Below are positions 1 to 7,266 of a stretch of 43,464 bases of DNA, one piece after another; position 1 is the first letter of the stretch, and every line of letters begins with the position of its first letter. The DNA comes from CAZHDI01 sp964531285 (GTDB lineage: Bacteria > Pseudomonadota > Alphaproteobacteria > JAJFIK01), in contig CAZHDI010000020.1 in assembly GCA_964531285.1 (NCBI GenBank), forward strand, positions 1 to 43,464. The letters run 5' to 3'. The notes beneath the pieces are model-generated. The model worked only from the letters and a program-made list of their open reading frames with translations. It was not told the DNA's origin and did no database searches. The position numbers and the translations under genes were made by a program.

Positions 1-1042
1 GGGGAATGCGGATGGAGGCCGAGCGGTTGCGCGCGGAATAGGCGAGGATGGTCGGCGCCTCGAACCCCGGGACCAGCCGCTTGTAGCTGTTGGTGGTGGA
101 GTTGGTGAAGGCGTTCAGCGCGCGCGCGTGCTTAAGGATGCCGCCAATATAGTAAAGACAGGTCTCGGAGAGGCCGGCGTAGCCGTCGCCGGCGAACTGG
201 GACTTGCCGCCCTTCCAGATCGACTGGTGCACGTGCATGCCCGAGCCGTTGTCGTTCCAGACGGGCTTGGGCATGAAGGTCGCGGTCTTGCCGTAGGCCG
301 CCGCCACCATCTGCACGATGTACTTGTAGAGCTGCATCTTGTCGGCCATCCGCGTGAGCGTGTCGAACTTCAGGCCGAGTTCGTGCTGGGAGGGGGCGAC
401 TTCGTGGTGGTGCTTCTCCGGCGCGAGGCCGAGCTCGGTGAACACCGTAAGCATCTCTGAGCGCAGGTCCTGACCGCCGTCGACGGGGGGCACGGGGAAG
501 TATCCGCCCTTCGGGCCCGGGCGGTGGCCGAGGTTGCCGGCCTCGTATTCTTCCGCGCTGTTGTAGTGGCCTTCGATGGAGTCGATCTCATAGCCGGTCT
601 GGTGTTGCTCGCTCGACCAGCGCACGTCGTCGAAGACGAAAAATTCCGCCTCGGGGCCGAAGTAGGCGAGGTCGCCAACGCCACTGCCGGAGATGTAGGC
701 CTCGGCGCGGTGGGCGGCGCTGCGCGCGCACCGATTGTAGCCTTGGCCCGTGGTCGGGTCCAACACGTCGCAAAACATGTAAAGGGTGGTCTGCTGGAAG
801 AACGGGTCGATGCTTGCGGCCGTCAGATCCGGCATCAGCGTCATGTCGGACTCGTTGATGCCCTTCCAACCGGCGATGGAGGAGCCGTCGAACATGGTGC
901 CTTCGCTCAGGAAATCGTCGTCCACGACCGCTGCGTCGAACGTGACGTGCTGCCACTTGCCGCGCGGATCGGTGAACCGCAGATCGACATATTCGATCTT
1001 CTGATCCTTGATCATCTTCAGGACGGAGGATGCGTTCGCCAT
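1..1042 (-). CDS. glnA: Glutamine synthetase type I, partial (C-terminus off the window)
   Basis: Makes glutamine from glutamate, ammonia and ATP in the cytoplasm. Reading from ATG at 1042, the protein begins MANASSVLKMIKDQKI and runs open to the window edge, about 347 of the usual ~470 residues. The beta-Grasp start (YVDLRFTDPRGKWQH), the metal-binding FGPEAEFFVFDD segment, the KHHHEVAPSQHE segment and NGSGMHVHQS are all as expected for bacterial GSI. The adenylylation tyrosine near the C-terminus lies outside the window. It follows amt on the same strand after 152 bases. No glnB lies between them, although glnB-glnA is the usual alphaproteobacterial pairing. Identification is secure; only the end is missing. 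Confidence 0.97.
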   Translation of the reverse strand, partial: MANASSVLKMIKDQKIEYVDLRFTDPRGKWQHVTFDAAVVDDDFLSEGTMFDGSSIAGWKGINESDMTLMPDLTAASIDPFFQQTTLYMFCDVLDPTTGQGYNRCARSAAHRAEAYISGSGVGDLAYFGPEAEFFVFDDVRWSSEQHQTGYEIDSIEGHYNSAEEYEAGNLGHRPGPKGGYFPVPPVDGGQDLRSEMLTVFTELGLAPEKHHHEVAPSQHELGLKFDTLTRMADKMQLYKYIVQMVAAAYGKTATFMPKPVWNDNGSGMHVHQSIWKGGKSQFAGDGYAGLSETCLYYIGGILKHARALNAFTNSTTNSYKRLVPGFEAPTILAYSARNRSASIRIP

Positions 1043-1135
1043 AGCCTGCCCCTTCTTGCGAGTCATGAGGTGTGCGGATGAATGAAACGGTGTCTCGGCC
1101 GGATCCGGCGGCACACCGGTCTTAGATAAGAGGAT

Positions 1136-1163
1136 CGCCGGACCCGCAAAGGCAGGCCCGGCG
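1136..1163 (-). other. Hairpin between amt and glnA
   Basis: An inverted repeat with CGCCGG/CCGGCG outer arms and a CCTGC/GCGGG inner helix, separated by single mismatches and closed by a CTTT loop on the minus strand. It lies just downstream of the amt stop and upstream of glnA. The minus-strand sequence after it is only modestly T-rich (ATCCTCTTATCT), so it could be a weak terminator, an RNA-stability element or part of the glnA leader. Confidence 0.45.
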
Positions 1164-1194
1164 ACCGGTCGTGTCAATCAGGCATCGGCCATCG

Positions 1195-2529
1195 TCAGGA
1201 GACGAATTCCGGATAGGCCTTCATGCCCTGCTCGGACATATCGAGACCGACCTGCTCCTGCTCGGAGCTGGCCCGGATGCCGATCGTGAAGCGCAGCAGT
1301 AGCCAGAAGACGAGGCTGGTGACGACCACGAAGAGGCCGATCGCGCCCACGCCGGTGGCCTGGATCACAAGCTGCTCCATCATGGACTTGCCTTCGGACT
1401 GATAGGTGAACGCCACGGCAAGCGTGCCCCAGATCCCGGCGAACAGGTGCACCGGAATGGCGCCGACCACGTCGTCGATCCGCAGCTTCTCCAGAAGCGG
1501 CTCGGTGATGACGACGATCAGACCGCCGACCCCGCCGATCAGAACCGCCTGCCCCATGGTCGGGCTGTCCGGCGCGGCGGTGATCGCCACCAGACCGGCC
1601 AGAGCACCGTTGAGGATGACCTGCAGCACCACACGGCCGAAGAACAGTTGCGTGAGAACCATCGCGGTCACCAGACCACCGGCGGCGGCCAGATTGGTGT
1701 TCACGAAGATGTTCGCCACGGCAACCGCGTCCGGACCCGACCCAAGAGCGAGCTGCGAGCCGCCATTGAAGCCGAACCAGCCGAGCCAGAGGATAAAGGT
1801 GCCAAGCGTCACGAGCGGCATGGACGAGCCGGGGATCTTGTTGATCGTTCCGTCCGGACCATAACGCCCGGTCCGCGAACCGAGAATGATGGCACCGACC
1901 AGCGCGGCCCAGCCACCCGTCGAGTGCACGATGGTCGAGCCGGCAAAATCGGCAAAGCCCATTTCGCTCAGCCAGCCGCCGCCCCACTGCCAGGAGCCCT
2001 GGATCGGGTAGATGAAGCCGGTCAAAAGAACGACGAAGATCATGAACGGCCAGATTTTGATCCGCTCCGCCAGGGTCCCCGACACGATCGACGCGGCGGT
2101 AGCCACGAAGACCATCTGGAAGAACCAGTCGGACGAGGCCGCATAACCGGCCGGATCGAACTCGCCGCCCGCGATGCCGGAATCGTCCGGCGAGAACATG
2201 CTGGGCATACCGTACCAGCCGTTCCCGAAGTCGCTGACATCGGCATACATCAGATTGTAGCCGACGACATAGTACATGATACCCGCGATCGAATAGAGCG
2301 CGATGTTCTTGGTACAGATCGTGCCCACATTCTTCGAGCGGACGGAGCCCGCTTCGAGCATGCAGAAGCCCGCAGCCATGAACATGACAAGGAAGCCGGC
2401 CACCAGGAAGAGGAACGTATTGAAGATATACGCGGTCTCTCCCGACACGGCGGCCATGGCCGGCTGCCCCACCATTGTCATACCGAGAGCGGCGGCGCCG
2501 ATGACGCCTAAACGCTTCATACTCAGCAT
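1195..2529 (-). CDS. amtB: Ammonium transporter, Amt/MEP/Rh family
   Basis: Inner-membrane ammonium channel of 444 residues. An N-terminal signal-like helix ends at QPAMA, followed by about eleven hydrophobic helices. Family landmarks are visible: the conserved Asp in ADFAGSTIVHSTGGWAAL with the first pore His in the same segment, and the second pore His in GAIPVHLFAGIWGT. ATG 2529 is chosen over ATG 2520 because AGAGGGG lies about 6 bases before 2529. The gene follows the TorF-type porin by 45 bases on the same strand and precedes glnA, suggesting a nitrogen-scavenging unit. In most proteobacteria amtB is coupled to glnK; no PII gene is visible here, so post-translational gating must rely on a PII encoded elsewhere. 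Confidence 0.95.
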   Translation of the reverse strand: MLSMKRLGVIGAAALGMTMVGQPAMAAVSGETAYIFNTFLFLVAGFLVMFMAAGFCMLEAGSVRSKNVGTICTKNIALYSIAGIMYYVVGYNLMYADVSDFGNGWYGMPSMFSPDDSGIAGGEFDPAGYAASSDWFFQMVFVATAASIVSGTLAERIKIWPFMIFVVLLTGFIYPIQGSWQWGGGWLSEMGFADFAGSTIVHSTGGWAALVGAIILGSRTGRYGPDGTINKIPGSSMPLVTLGTFILWLGWFGFNGGSQLALGSGPDAVAVANIFVNTNLAAAGGLVTAMVLTQLFFGRVVLQVILNGALAGLVAITAAPDSPTMGQAVLIGGVGGLIVVITEPLLEKLRIDDVVGAIPVHLFAGIWGTLAVAFTYQSEGKSMMEQLVIQATGVGAIGLFVVVTSLVFWLLLRFTIGIRASSEQEQVGLDMSEQGMKAYPEFVS

Positions 2530-2574
2530 GTCTTACCCCTCTGTTTGATTATGCGTGAACCTGTCGTCAGCCGA

Positions 2575-3354
2575 TCAGAAGCCGGCAGACAGGCTGGCGC
2601 CGAACCAGAACGAGTTGTCCTGGAAAGTGCCGTTGTTGATGTCATCAAAGAAGGTGTCCTCGGACGACATGCCGTAGCGCGCGCCGATCGCACCGGACAC
2701 CGAGTCGGTAAAGGCGTAGGACACATCCGCCGTGGCCTGATAATAGGTGTAATCACCGCCATCGTCGTCATCGAACACATGACCGATCGTGGTGCCGAAA
2801 TCGAGGCTCAGGGCTTCGGCGAGCGGGATCGAATGGCCGATGCCGCCTTCGAGGGTCACGGTGCCGAACATAAAGTCGTAGTAGACGGTGGCCGACGGCG
2901 CCAGGAAGGTGTCGAAGCCGAAGGTGGCGAAGATTTCGAAGGTGTTGGCACCGGTGCCTTCATCTTCATCGAGTGTGTCGAAGAAGCCGCTCGAGGCATC
3001 CGGGAAGGTGTAGTAGGTGAAACCGACGCCGCCCGACACGAGATCGGTCAGGCCGAAATCGTAACCGCCATAGACATCGATCTCATCGCCAAACGCGACA
3101 TCGTCATCGCCGACCGGCAGAGCGGCCCAGGCACCCAGATAAAATCCGCCATAGCCGAGGCTGACATCCGGCTGGAACGAAGTTTCCGAGAACTGCACGC
3201 CGCGGAAGACATACTCGGTCTCGAATGCCCACGAAGTGGACAGGGTCAGTTCTTCCGCAGACGCTGAGGTCGCAGCGCCCGCGGCACCGATCATGGCCAT
3301 GGCCGCAAGGGTATTGCGGAGCAGGCCGGTCCGGCGTGTGGTGGTGTGTGTCAT
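2575..3354 (-). CDS. TorF-family putative porin (outer-membrane beta-barrel)
   Basis: Predicted secreted outer-membrane protein of 259 residues. ATG 3354 has AGGGG about 9 bases upstream and opens a normal signal peptide (twin Arg-rich start, hydrophobic core, cleavage near SASAEE). The mature chain alternates polar and aromatic residues in short strands, starts with STSWAFETEYVFRGVQ and ends in a hydrophobic-aromatic strand finishing SAGF, a barrel-insertion signal. This matches the short TorF/TIGR02001-type proteins often found next to PII/amt genes. An acidic DDDDGGD stretch may be an extracellular loop. A longer reading frame extends to 3462 but lacks a ribosome site and would hide the signal peptide. 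Substrate unknown; a link to nitrogen compounds is inferred from the downstream amt. Confidence 0.8.
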   Translation of the reverse strand: MTHTTTRRTGLLRNTLAAMAMIGAAGAATSASAEELTLSTSWAFETEYVFRGVQFSETSFQPDVSLGYGGFYLGAWAALPVGDDDVAFGDEIDVYGGYDFGLTDLVSGGVGFTYYTFPDASSGFFDTLDEDEGTGANTFEIFATFGFDTFLAPSATVYYDFMFGTVTLEGGIGHSIPLAEALSLDFGTTIGHVFDDDDGGDYTYYQATADVSYAFTDSVSGAIGARYGMSSEDTFFDDINNGTFQDNSFWFGASLSAGF

Positions 3355-3528
3355 GGTTCGTATCCCCTGTAAAACGCGTCCCTTTGCAGCGCGGCGGGTC
3401 GCACAGAAAACCAGTGGTTCGATCAATTGATCACCGTCAGTCTTATCGCGTGGGCGGCACACCGCCTCAAGTGATCAGCCTGCCGAGGATCGGTTTCCCA
3501 TCGGCTCGTTGCCATCTTGCCGCATTGC

Positions 3529-3545
3529 AGCAGAGCACCTGCCCC
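3529..3545 (-). promoter_or_regulatory. Weak sigma-54-like promoter candidate upstream of the porin-amt genes
   Basis: On the minus strand GGGGCAGGTGCTCTGCT has the GG-N10-GC spacing of sigma-54 promoters, and the GGCA and GC elements fit, but the -12 T run is poor. It lies about 175 bases before the porin start. Nitrogen genes of this type are commonly NtrC/sigma-54 controlled, which makes the position sensible, but the match is weak. Confidence 0.25.
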
Positions 3546-4169
3546 ACTCGCTTTGCCCGATGACTTCTTATTATTCGACCGCTTGTGGCTCCCTAGTCCC
3601 TTGGACTATCAGGGATAACCTGTTGCGACCGTATTGAGAGCGTGACTGCCGATCCGCAAAGGTCGGCACCGCTTCCCTTTAAGTTTGGGAACCCGTGCCC
3701 GGGCTCGACAACACAAACTTCGATTTTTCGACCGGCGCCCATGGGCACCTGCCTTGCTTGAGACCCATTTGCGCAAAAAACGCGCAACTACCGCCTATTT
3801 GAGAGACACTTCTGTCGCGGCGCCGAACGCTATGTGACAGCCGTGTTACCGCGCGACAACAGGCGCGAAAAAATCTGCGGCAATATGCGCTCGAAAGACG
3901 GCGCCCGAGCCGTGCCTTTGCACGAATTGTTCGCTGAGACGCAATATTCGACGAATGGACGCCGTATGGAGAGCAATTTTGCGGAACACAGGCGCGAAAC
4001 GATCGGTCTTTCCTGCCGGGCTTCGGATAAGAGACGGAGCATCCCGTATTCGATCCTTGCTGGAGCGCCGCAGCAACCGTAACGGAAATTTCGCGAAAAT
4101 CGCCCCTATTGGCACTTTACGCTCGGGCCCCGGACTGTTACACCACCAAACAGACGCAACACATGTGCT

Positions 4170-4197
4170 CGGGCCGGGCGAAAACCCGGCTGGCCCG
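4170..4197. other. Stable GC hairpin with two alternative pairings
   Basis: GCCGGG (4173-4178) pairs with CCCGGC (4185-4190) around a CGAAAA loop; alternatively CGGGCC (4170-4175) can pair with GGCCCG (4192-4197). No T-run follows on either strand, so it is not an obvious terminator. It lies some 60 bases before the putative -10 of the ilv leader and may belong to a small transcript or an upstream regulatory site. Confidence 0.35.
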
Positions 4198-4253
4198 TAC
4201 CTTACGGCCGCATGACGGGCGGTTGCGAAACGACGACGATGCGCTGGCCACTT

Positions 4254-4259
4254 TATAGT
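4254..4259 (+). promoter_or_regulatory. Candidate -10 element for the ilv leader transcript
   Basis: TATAGT matches the sigma-70-type -10 consensus well and would start transcription around 4266, about 33 bases before the leader peptide. No good -35 exists at the right distance (the nearest TTGCGA, 4223-4228, is 25 bases away), so the promoter may be activator-dependent or the call wrong. Confidence 0.4.
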
Positions 4260-4298
4260 GAGTACCGGGCGCAAACCGATTGAAATGGGCGATATGCC

Positions 4299-4454
4299 AT
4301 GACGGCTCTGATGAGCATAAGCGCAGAAAAGGCGGCCCCGGCGCTGGCTTCGGCCATCGACGCCGCCGTGCCGGTCCGCGTGCGCCTGCCGCTCATTATC
4401 ATCAGCGTACTCCTCCTCGTACTCCTTCTTAGGATCGGGGGCGGCATGTCGTGA
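4299..4454 (+). CDS. ilv leader peptide (attenuator peptide)
   Basis: A 51-residue open frame, MTALMSISAEKA...GGGMS, ending TGA at 4452-4454. Residues 32-46 read LIIISVLLLVLLLRI: 13 of 15 are Leu, Ile or Val, the three products of the operon that follows. Several of these codons (GTA, CTT) and the AGG between them are unlike the GC-ending codons that dominate neighbouring genes, as expected for control codons. The stop is 30 bases before a strong terminator hairpin. By analogy with ilvGMEDA and leu leaders, ribosome stalling at these codons when charged tRNA is scarce should allow an alternative fold and read-through into ilvD. The start is uncertain: the ribosome site before 4299 is weak, and ATG 4311 is an in-frame alternative. 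The peptide itself is not expected to have a function. Confidence 0.88.
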   Translation: MTALMSISAEKAAPALASAIDAAVPVRVRLPLIIISVLLLVLLLRIGGGMS

Positions 4455-4484
4455 TGTGACGCGCACATCGGACACCACGGCCAC

Positions 4485-4516
4485 CCCCGCTCCGAAGACC
4501 GGACGCGGGGTTTTTT
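4485..4516 (+). terminator. Attenuator terminator in front of ilvD
   Basis: Left arm CCCCGCTCCG (4485-4494), loop AAGAC, right arm CGGA-C-GCGGGG (4500-4510) with one bulged C, giving a ten-pair stem, then TTTTTT (4511-4516). It is a textbook intrinsic terminator placed between the leader peptide stop and the ilvD start. Transcription into the operon must therefore bypass it. Confidence 0.9.
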
Positions 4517-4517
4517 C

Positions 4518-6251
4518 ATGCCTGAAACAGGAAAGTGCACAGCGACGATGACCAAGGATCTCACCAGCAAGGCCATGACCAGCCGCCCCGCGGCCCGGGC
4601 CATGCTGCGCGCCACCGGACTGGACGACGACGCTCTGGCCAAGCCGTTCGTCGGCATCGTGAACACCTGGTCCACGGTAACGCCGTGCAACATGCATCTG
4701 GACACGCTGGCCGACCCGGTGCGCGAATCCATCAAGGCGACCGGCGGCACACCGGTCGATTTCAACACCATTGTGGTCAGCGACGGGATTTCCATGGGCA
4801 CCGAAGGCATGCGTGCCTCGCTGATGTCGCGTGAGGCCATCGCCGACTCGATCGAACTGGTGGCGCGCGGCCACAGCCTGGACGGCTTGGTGATCCTGGT
4901 CGGGTGCGACAAGACCCTGCCGGCGGCGGCCATGGCTTTGGCGCGCCTCGATTGTCCGGGCGTGATCCTGTATGGCGGATCCATCATGCCGGGCCGCCAC
5001 AACGGCAAGGACATCACCATCCAGGATGTGTTCGAAGCGGTCGGCGCCTGTGCCGCCGGGCACATCACCCAGGACGAACTCGATGCGGTCGAGCGCAGCG
5101 CCTGCCCGGGCGCCGGCGCCTGCGGCGGTCAGTTCACGGCGAACACCATGGCGCTCGCGCTGACAATGCTGGGCCTGTCGCCGGTCGGCGCCAATGATGT
5201 TCCCGCCATCCATTCGGACAAACCCAAGGAGGCGCGCCGCTGCGGTGAATTGATCATGGGACTGATCGAGTCCGGCACCACGGCCCGGGCTCTGATCACG
5301 CCGACCGCGCTGCGCAATGCCGCCCGCATGGTGAGCGCCACCGCCGGCTCGACCAATGCCGCGCTCCATCTGCTGGCCATCGCCCGCGAAGCCGAGCTGG
5401 ATTTCGCGTTGGACGAATTCGACGACGCGTCGCGCCGCACACCCGTCATTGCCGACCTGAAGCCCGGGGGCCGCTTCATGGCCCCCGATCTGTTCCAGGC
5501 CGGCGGAACCGCGCTGGTCGCTCAGCGGCTGCGCGATGCGGGCCTGCTGGAAGACACGCCGACCGTGACGGGCCGCAGCCTGTTCGCCGAAATCGACGAC
5601 CATCAGGAACGCCCCGGCCAAGAGGTCGTGCGCACGGTGGCCGATCCGCTGAAACCGCGCGGCGGTTTCGGCGTTCTCTATGGCGGCCTTGCGCCAGAGG
5701 GCTGCGTGGTCAAACTCGCCGGTCACGGACAATTGTTCTTCGAGGGCACCGCCCGCGTCTTCGACAGCGAGGAAGCCGCCTTCGAGGCCGTGAAGGGCCG
5801 TCAGATCCAGGCCGGCGATGTGGTGGTGATCCGCCATGAAGGTCCGCGCGGCGGCCCGGGCATGCGCGAAATGCTGGCGGTGACCGCCGCCCTGGTGGGC
5901 GAGGGTCTGGCCGACAGCGTCGCTCTGATCACGGATGGCCGGTTCTCCGGCGCCACATACGGCTTCATGGTCTGCCATATGGCGCCCGAAGCCGCCGACG
6001 GCGGGCCGATCGCCTTCCTGCGCGACGGCGACACCATCCGCATCGATGTGGATGCGCGCACCATCGAAACCGATGCCGATTTGAGCGCCCGCAAGACCAT
6101 GTGGACGCCGCCCGAGCCGCGCTACACCACCGGCGCATTTGCCAAATATGCCGCCCTCGTCGCATCCGCCTCGCAAGGCGCCGTGACGAGCCGGCCGGCC
6201 CTCACCCCTTCTTCACCGACACCCAAGCAATCCCAAGAGGTCAACCGATGA
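4518..6251 (+). CDS. ilvD: Dihydroxy-acid dehydratase
   Basis: Third common step of isoleucine/valine synthesis: dehydrates 2,3-dihydroxy-3-methylvalerate and -isovalerate. The 577-residue protein has the three cluster cysteines expected of the IlvD/Edd family, in TVTPCNMH (57), GCDKT (130) and GAGACGG (202). It also shows the NTWSTVTPCNMHL, SDGISMGTEGM and TDGRFSGATYGF blocks. The start is ambiguous: ATG 4518 directly abuts the attenuator T-run, with the GCGGGG terminator arm as its only purine-rich upstream sequence. ATG 4548 (MTKDLTSKAMTSR) gives the family-like N-terminus and has AGGAAAG upstream, at a rather long distance. The stop overlaps the ilvC start (ATGA). First structural gene of the BCAA operon, subject to the leader attenuator. 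Confidence 0.96.
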   Translation: MPETGKCTATMTKDLTSKAMTSRPAARAMLRATGLDDDALAKPFVGIVNTWSTVTPCNMHLDTLADPVRESIKATGGTPVDFNTIVVSDGISMGTEGMRASLMSREAIADSIELVARGHSLDGLVILVGCDKTLPAAAMALARLDCPGVILYGGSIMPGRHNGKDITIQDVFEAVGACAAGHITQDELDAVERSACPGAGACGGQFTANTMALALTMLGLSPVGANDVPAIHSDKPKEARRCGELIMGLIESGTTARALITPTALRNAARMVSATAGSTNAALHLLAIAREAELDFALDEFDDASRRTPVIADLKPGGRFMAPDLFQAGGTALVAQRLRDAGLLEDTPTVTGRSLFAEIDDHQERPGQEVVRTVADPLKPRGGFGVLYGGLAPEGCVVKLAGHGQLFFEGTARVFDSEEAAFEAVKGRQIQAGDVVVIRHEGPRGGPGMREMLAVTAALVGEGLADSVALITDGRFSGATYGFMVCHMAPEAADGGPIAFLRDGDTIRIDVDARTIETDADLSARKTMWTPPEPRYTTGAFAKYAALVASASQGAVTSRPALTPSSPTPKQSQEVNR

Positions 6252-7252
6252 ACGTTCTCACCGATGTCGATGTCGACACCACCGCGCTGAAAGGCAAACG
6301 GGTCGCCATCCTGGGCTATGGCAGCCAAGGCCGGGCCCATGCCCTGAACCTGCACGACTCCGGCCACGATGTGGTTGTCGGCGTGCGCGAGGGCGGCCCC
6401 AGCGCCGCCAAGGCCCGCGATGACGGCCTGAAGACCGCCAGCTTTGCCGATGCCGCGCGCGATGCCGATCTGATTGCCTTTCTGGTCCCTGACATGGCTC
6501 AGGAAGCCCTGTTCAACGATCATGTGAAGGACAATGTGAAGCCCGGTGCGACGCTTCTGTTCGCTCACGGATTTACCGTCTATTACGGCCGCATCACGCC
6601 GCCGGCCGAGGCCGATGTGGTGCTGATCGCGCCGAAAGGCCCGGGCGATCTGGTGCGCCGGGAATATCAGCGCGGCCGGGGCGTACCCTGCCTGCGCGCG
6701 GTCCATCAGGACGCGACCGGCAGTGCCGCCGCCATGGCAATCTCCTATGCCCATGGCCTGGGCGGCACCCGCGCCGGGGTCATCGATACGACCTTTGCGG
6801 AGGAAACCGAGACCGACCTGTTCGGCGAGCAGGCCGTGCTCTGCGGCGGCGTGAGCGAACTGGTCCAGCAAGGCTTCGATACTCTGGTCGAGGCCGGCTA
6901 TCAGCCCGAGATCGCCTATTTCGAATGCCTGCATGAACTGAAACTGATCGTCGACCTGTTCTATGAAGGCGGCATCACCAAGATGCATGAATTCATCAGT
7001 GAGACCGCAAAATATGGCGATCTGGTCAGCGGCCCGCGGGTCATCAACGAAGAGACCCGGGAGCGCATGCGCGAGGTTCTCAAGGACATTCAGAACGGCA
7101 ATTTCGCCCGCGACTGGATTGTCGAGAACCAGACCGGCCTGACCCGCTACAACCGTATGCTGGAGCAGGACAAGAACCATCCCATCGAGAAAGTCGGCGC
7201 GGAACTGCGCGATCACATGCCCTGGCTGAAGCCGGGTGCGAACACCGCCTGA
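6248..7252 (+). CDS. ilvC: Ketol-acid reductoisomerase (NADP-type, class I)
   Basis: Isomerises and reduces acetolactate/acetohydroxybutyrate with NADPH and Mg2+. At 334 residues it has class I length. The dinucleotide fold GYGSQGRAHALNLHDSG lies near residue 25, followed by FAHGFTVYYGRI and IAPKGPGDLVRREY, and later DLFGEQAVLCGG and the metal-ligand region FECLHELKLIVDL. In many KARIs the corresponding blocks read GFNIHFG and KGPGHLVR, so this is a somewhat divergent member. ATG 6248 overlaps the ilvD stop; reading frames open further upstream but would run inside ilvD. ilvB follows after 14 bases. Confidence 0.96.
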   Translation: MNVLTDVDVDTTALKGKRVAILGYGSQGRAHALNLHDSGHDVVVGVREGGPSAAKARDDGLKTASFADAARDADLIAFLVPDMAQEALFNDHVKDNVKPGATLLFAHGFTVYYGRITPPAEADVVLIAPKGPGDLVRREYQRGRGVPCLRAVHQDATGSAAAMAISYAHGLGGTRAGVIDTTFAEETETDLFGEQAVLCGGVSELVQQGFDTLVEAGYQPEIAYFECLHELKLIVDLFYEGGITKMHEFISETAKYGDLVSGPRVINEETRERMREVLKDIQNGNFARDWIVENQTGLTRYNRMLEQDKNHPIEKVGAELRDHMPWLKPGANTA

Positions 7253-7266
7253 GGTCCAAACCAGCC

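Larger units (their letters stand above)
3355..4253. other. About 0.9 kb between divergent porin and ilv operon, no convincing gene
   Basis: The stretch separates the porin (leftward) from the ilv leader (rightward). Open frames of up to 112 codons occur, but they lack ribosome sites, have arginine-rich, low-complexity translations and overlap one another. It contains several palindromes: GATCAATTGATC at 3420-3431, TAGTCC-CTT-GGACTA at 3594-3608, and a stable hairpin at 4173-4190 (GCCGGG-CGAAAA-CCCGGC). Such density suggests regulator sites or an unannotated small RNA, but nothing can be named. Confidence 0.5.

Noticed and set aside
2545..3267. 240-codon plus-strand frame opposite the porin
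   Set aside because: The porin frame has a signal peptide, ribosome site and barrel ending; the opposite frame has none of these.
3834..4082. 82-codon plus-strand frame in the gap before ilvD
   Set aside because: No ribosome site, mixed low-complexity translation and overlapping alternative frames of equal quality.
4223..4228. TTGCGA as the -35 of the ilv promoter
   Set aside because: Twenty-five bases separate it from TATAGT, far beyond the usual 16-18.
3846..6176. 776-codon open frame on the minus strand opposite ilvD
   Set aside because: His/Gly/Arg-rich translation caused by high-GC third positions of ilvD; no ribosome site or family similarity, and ilvD is certain.
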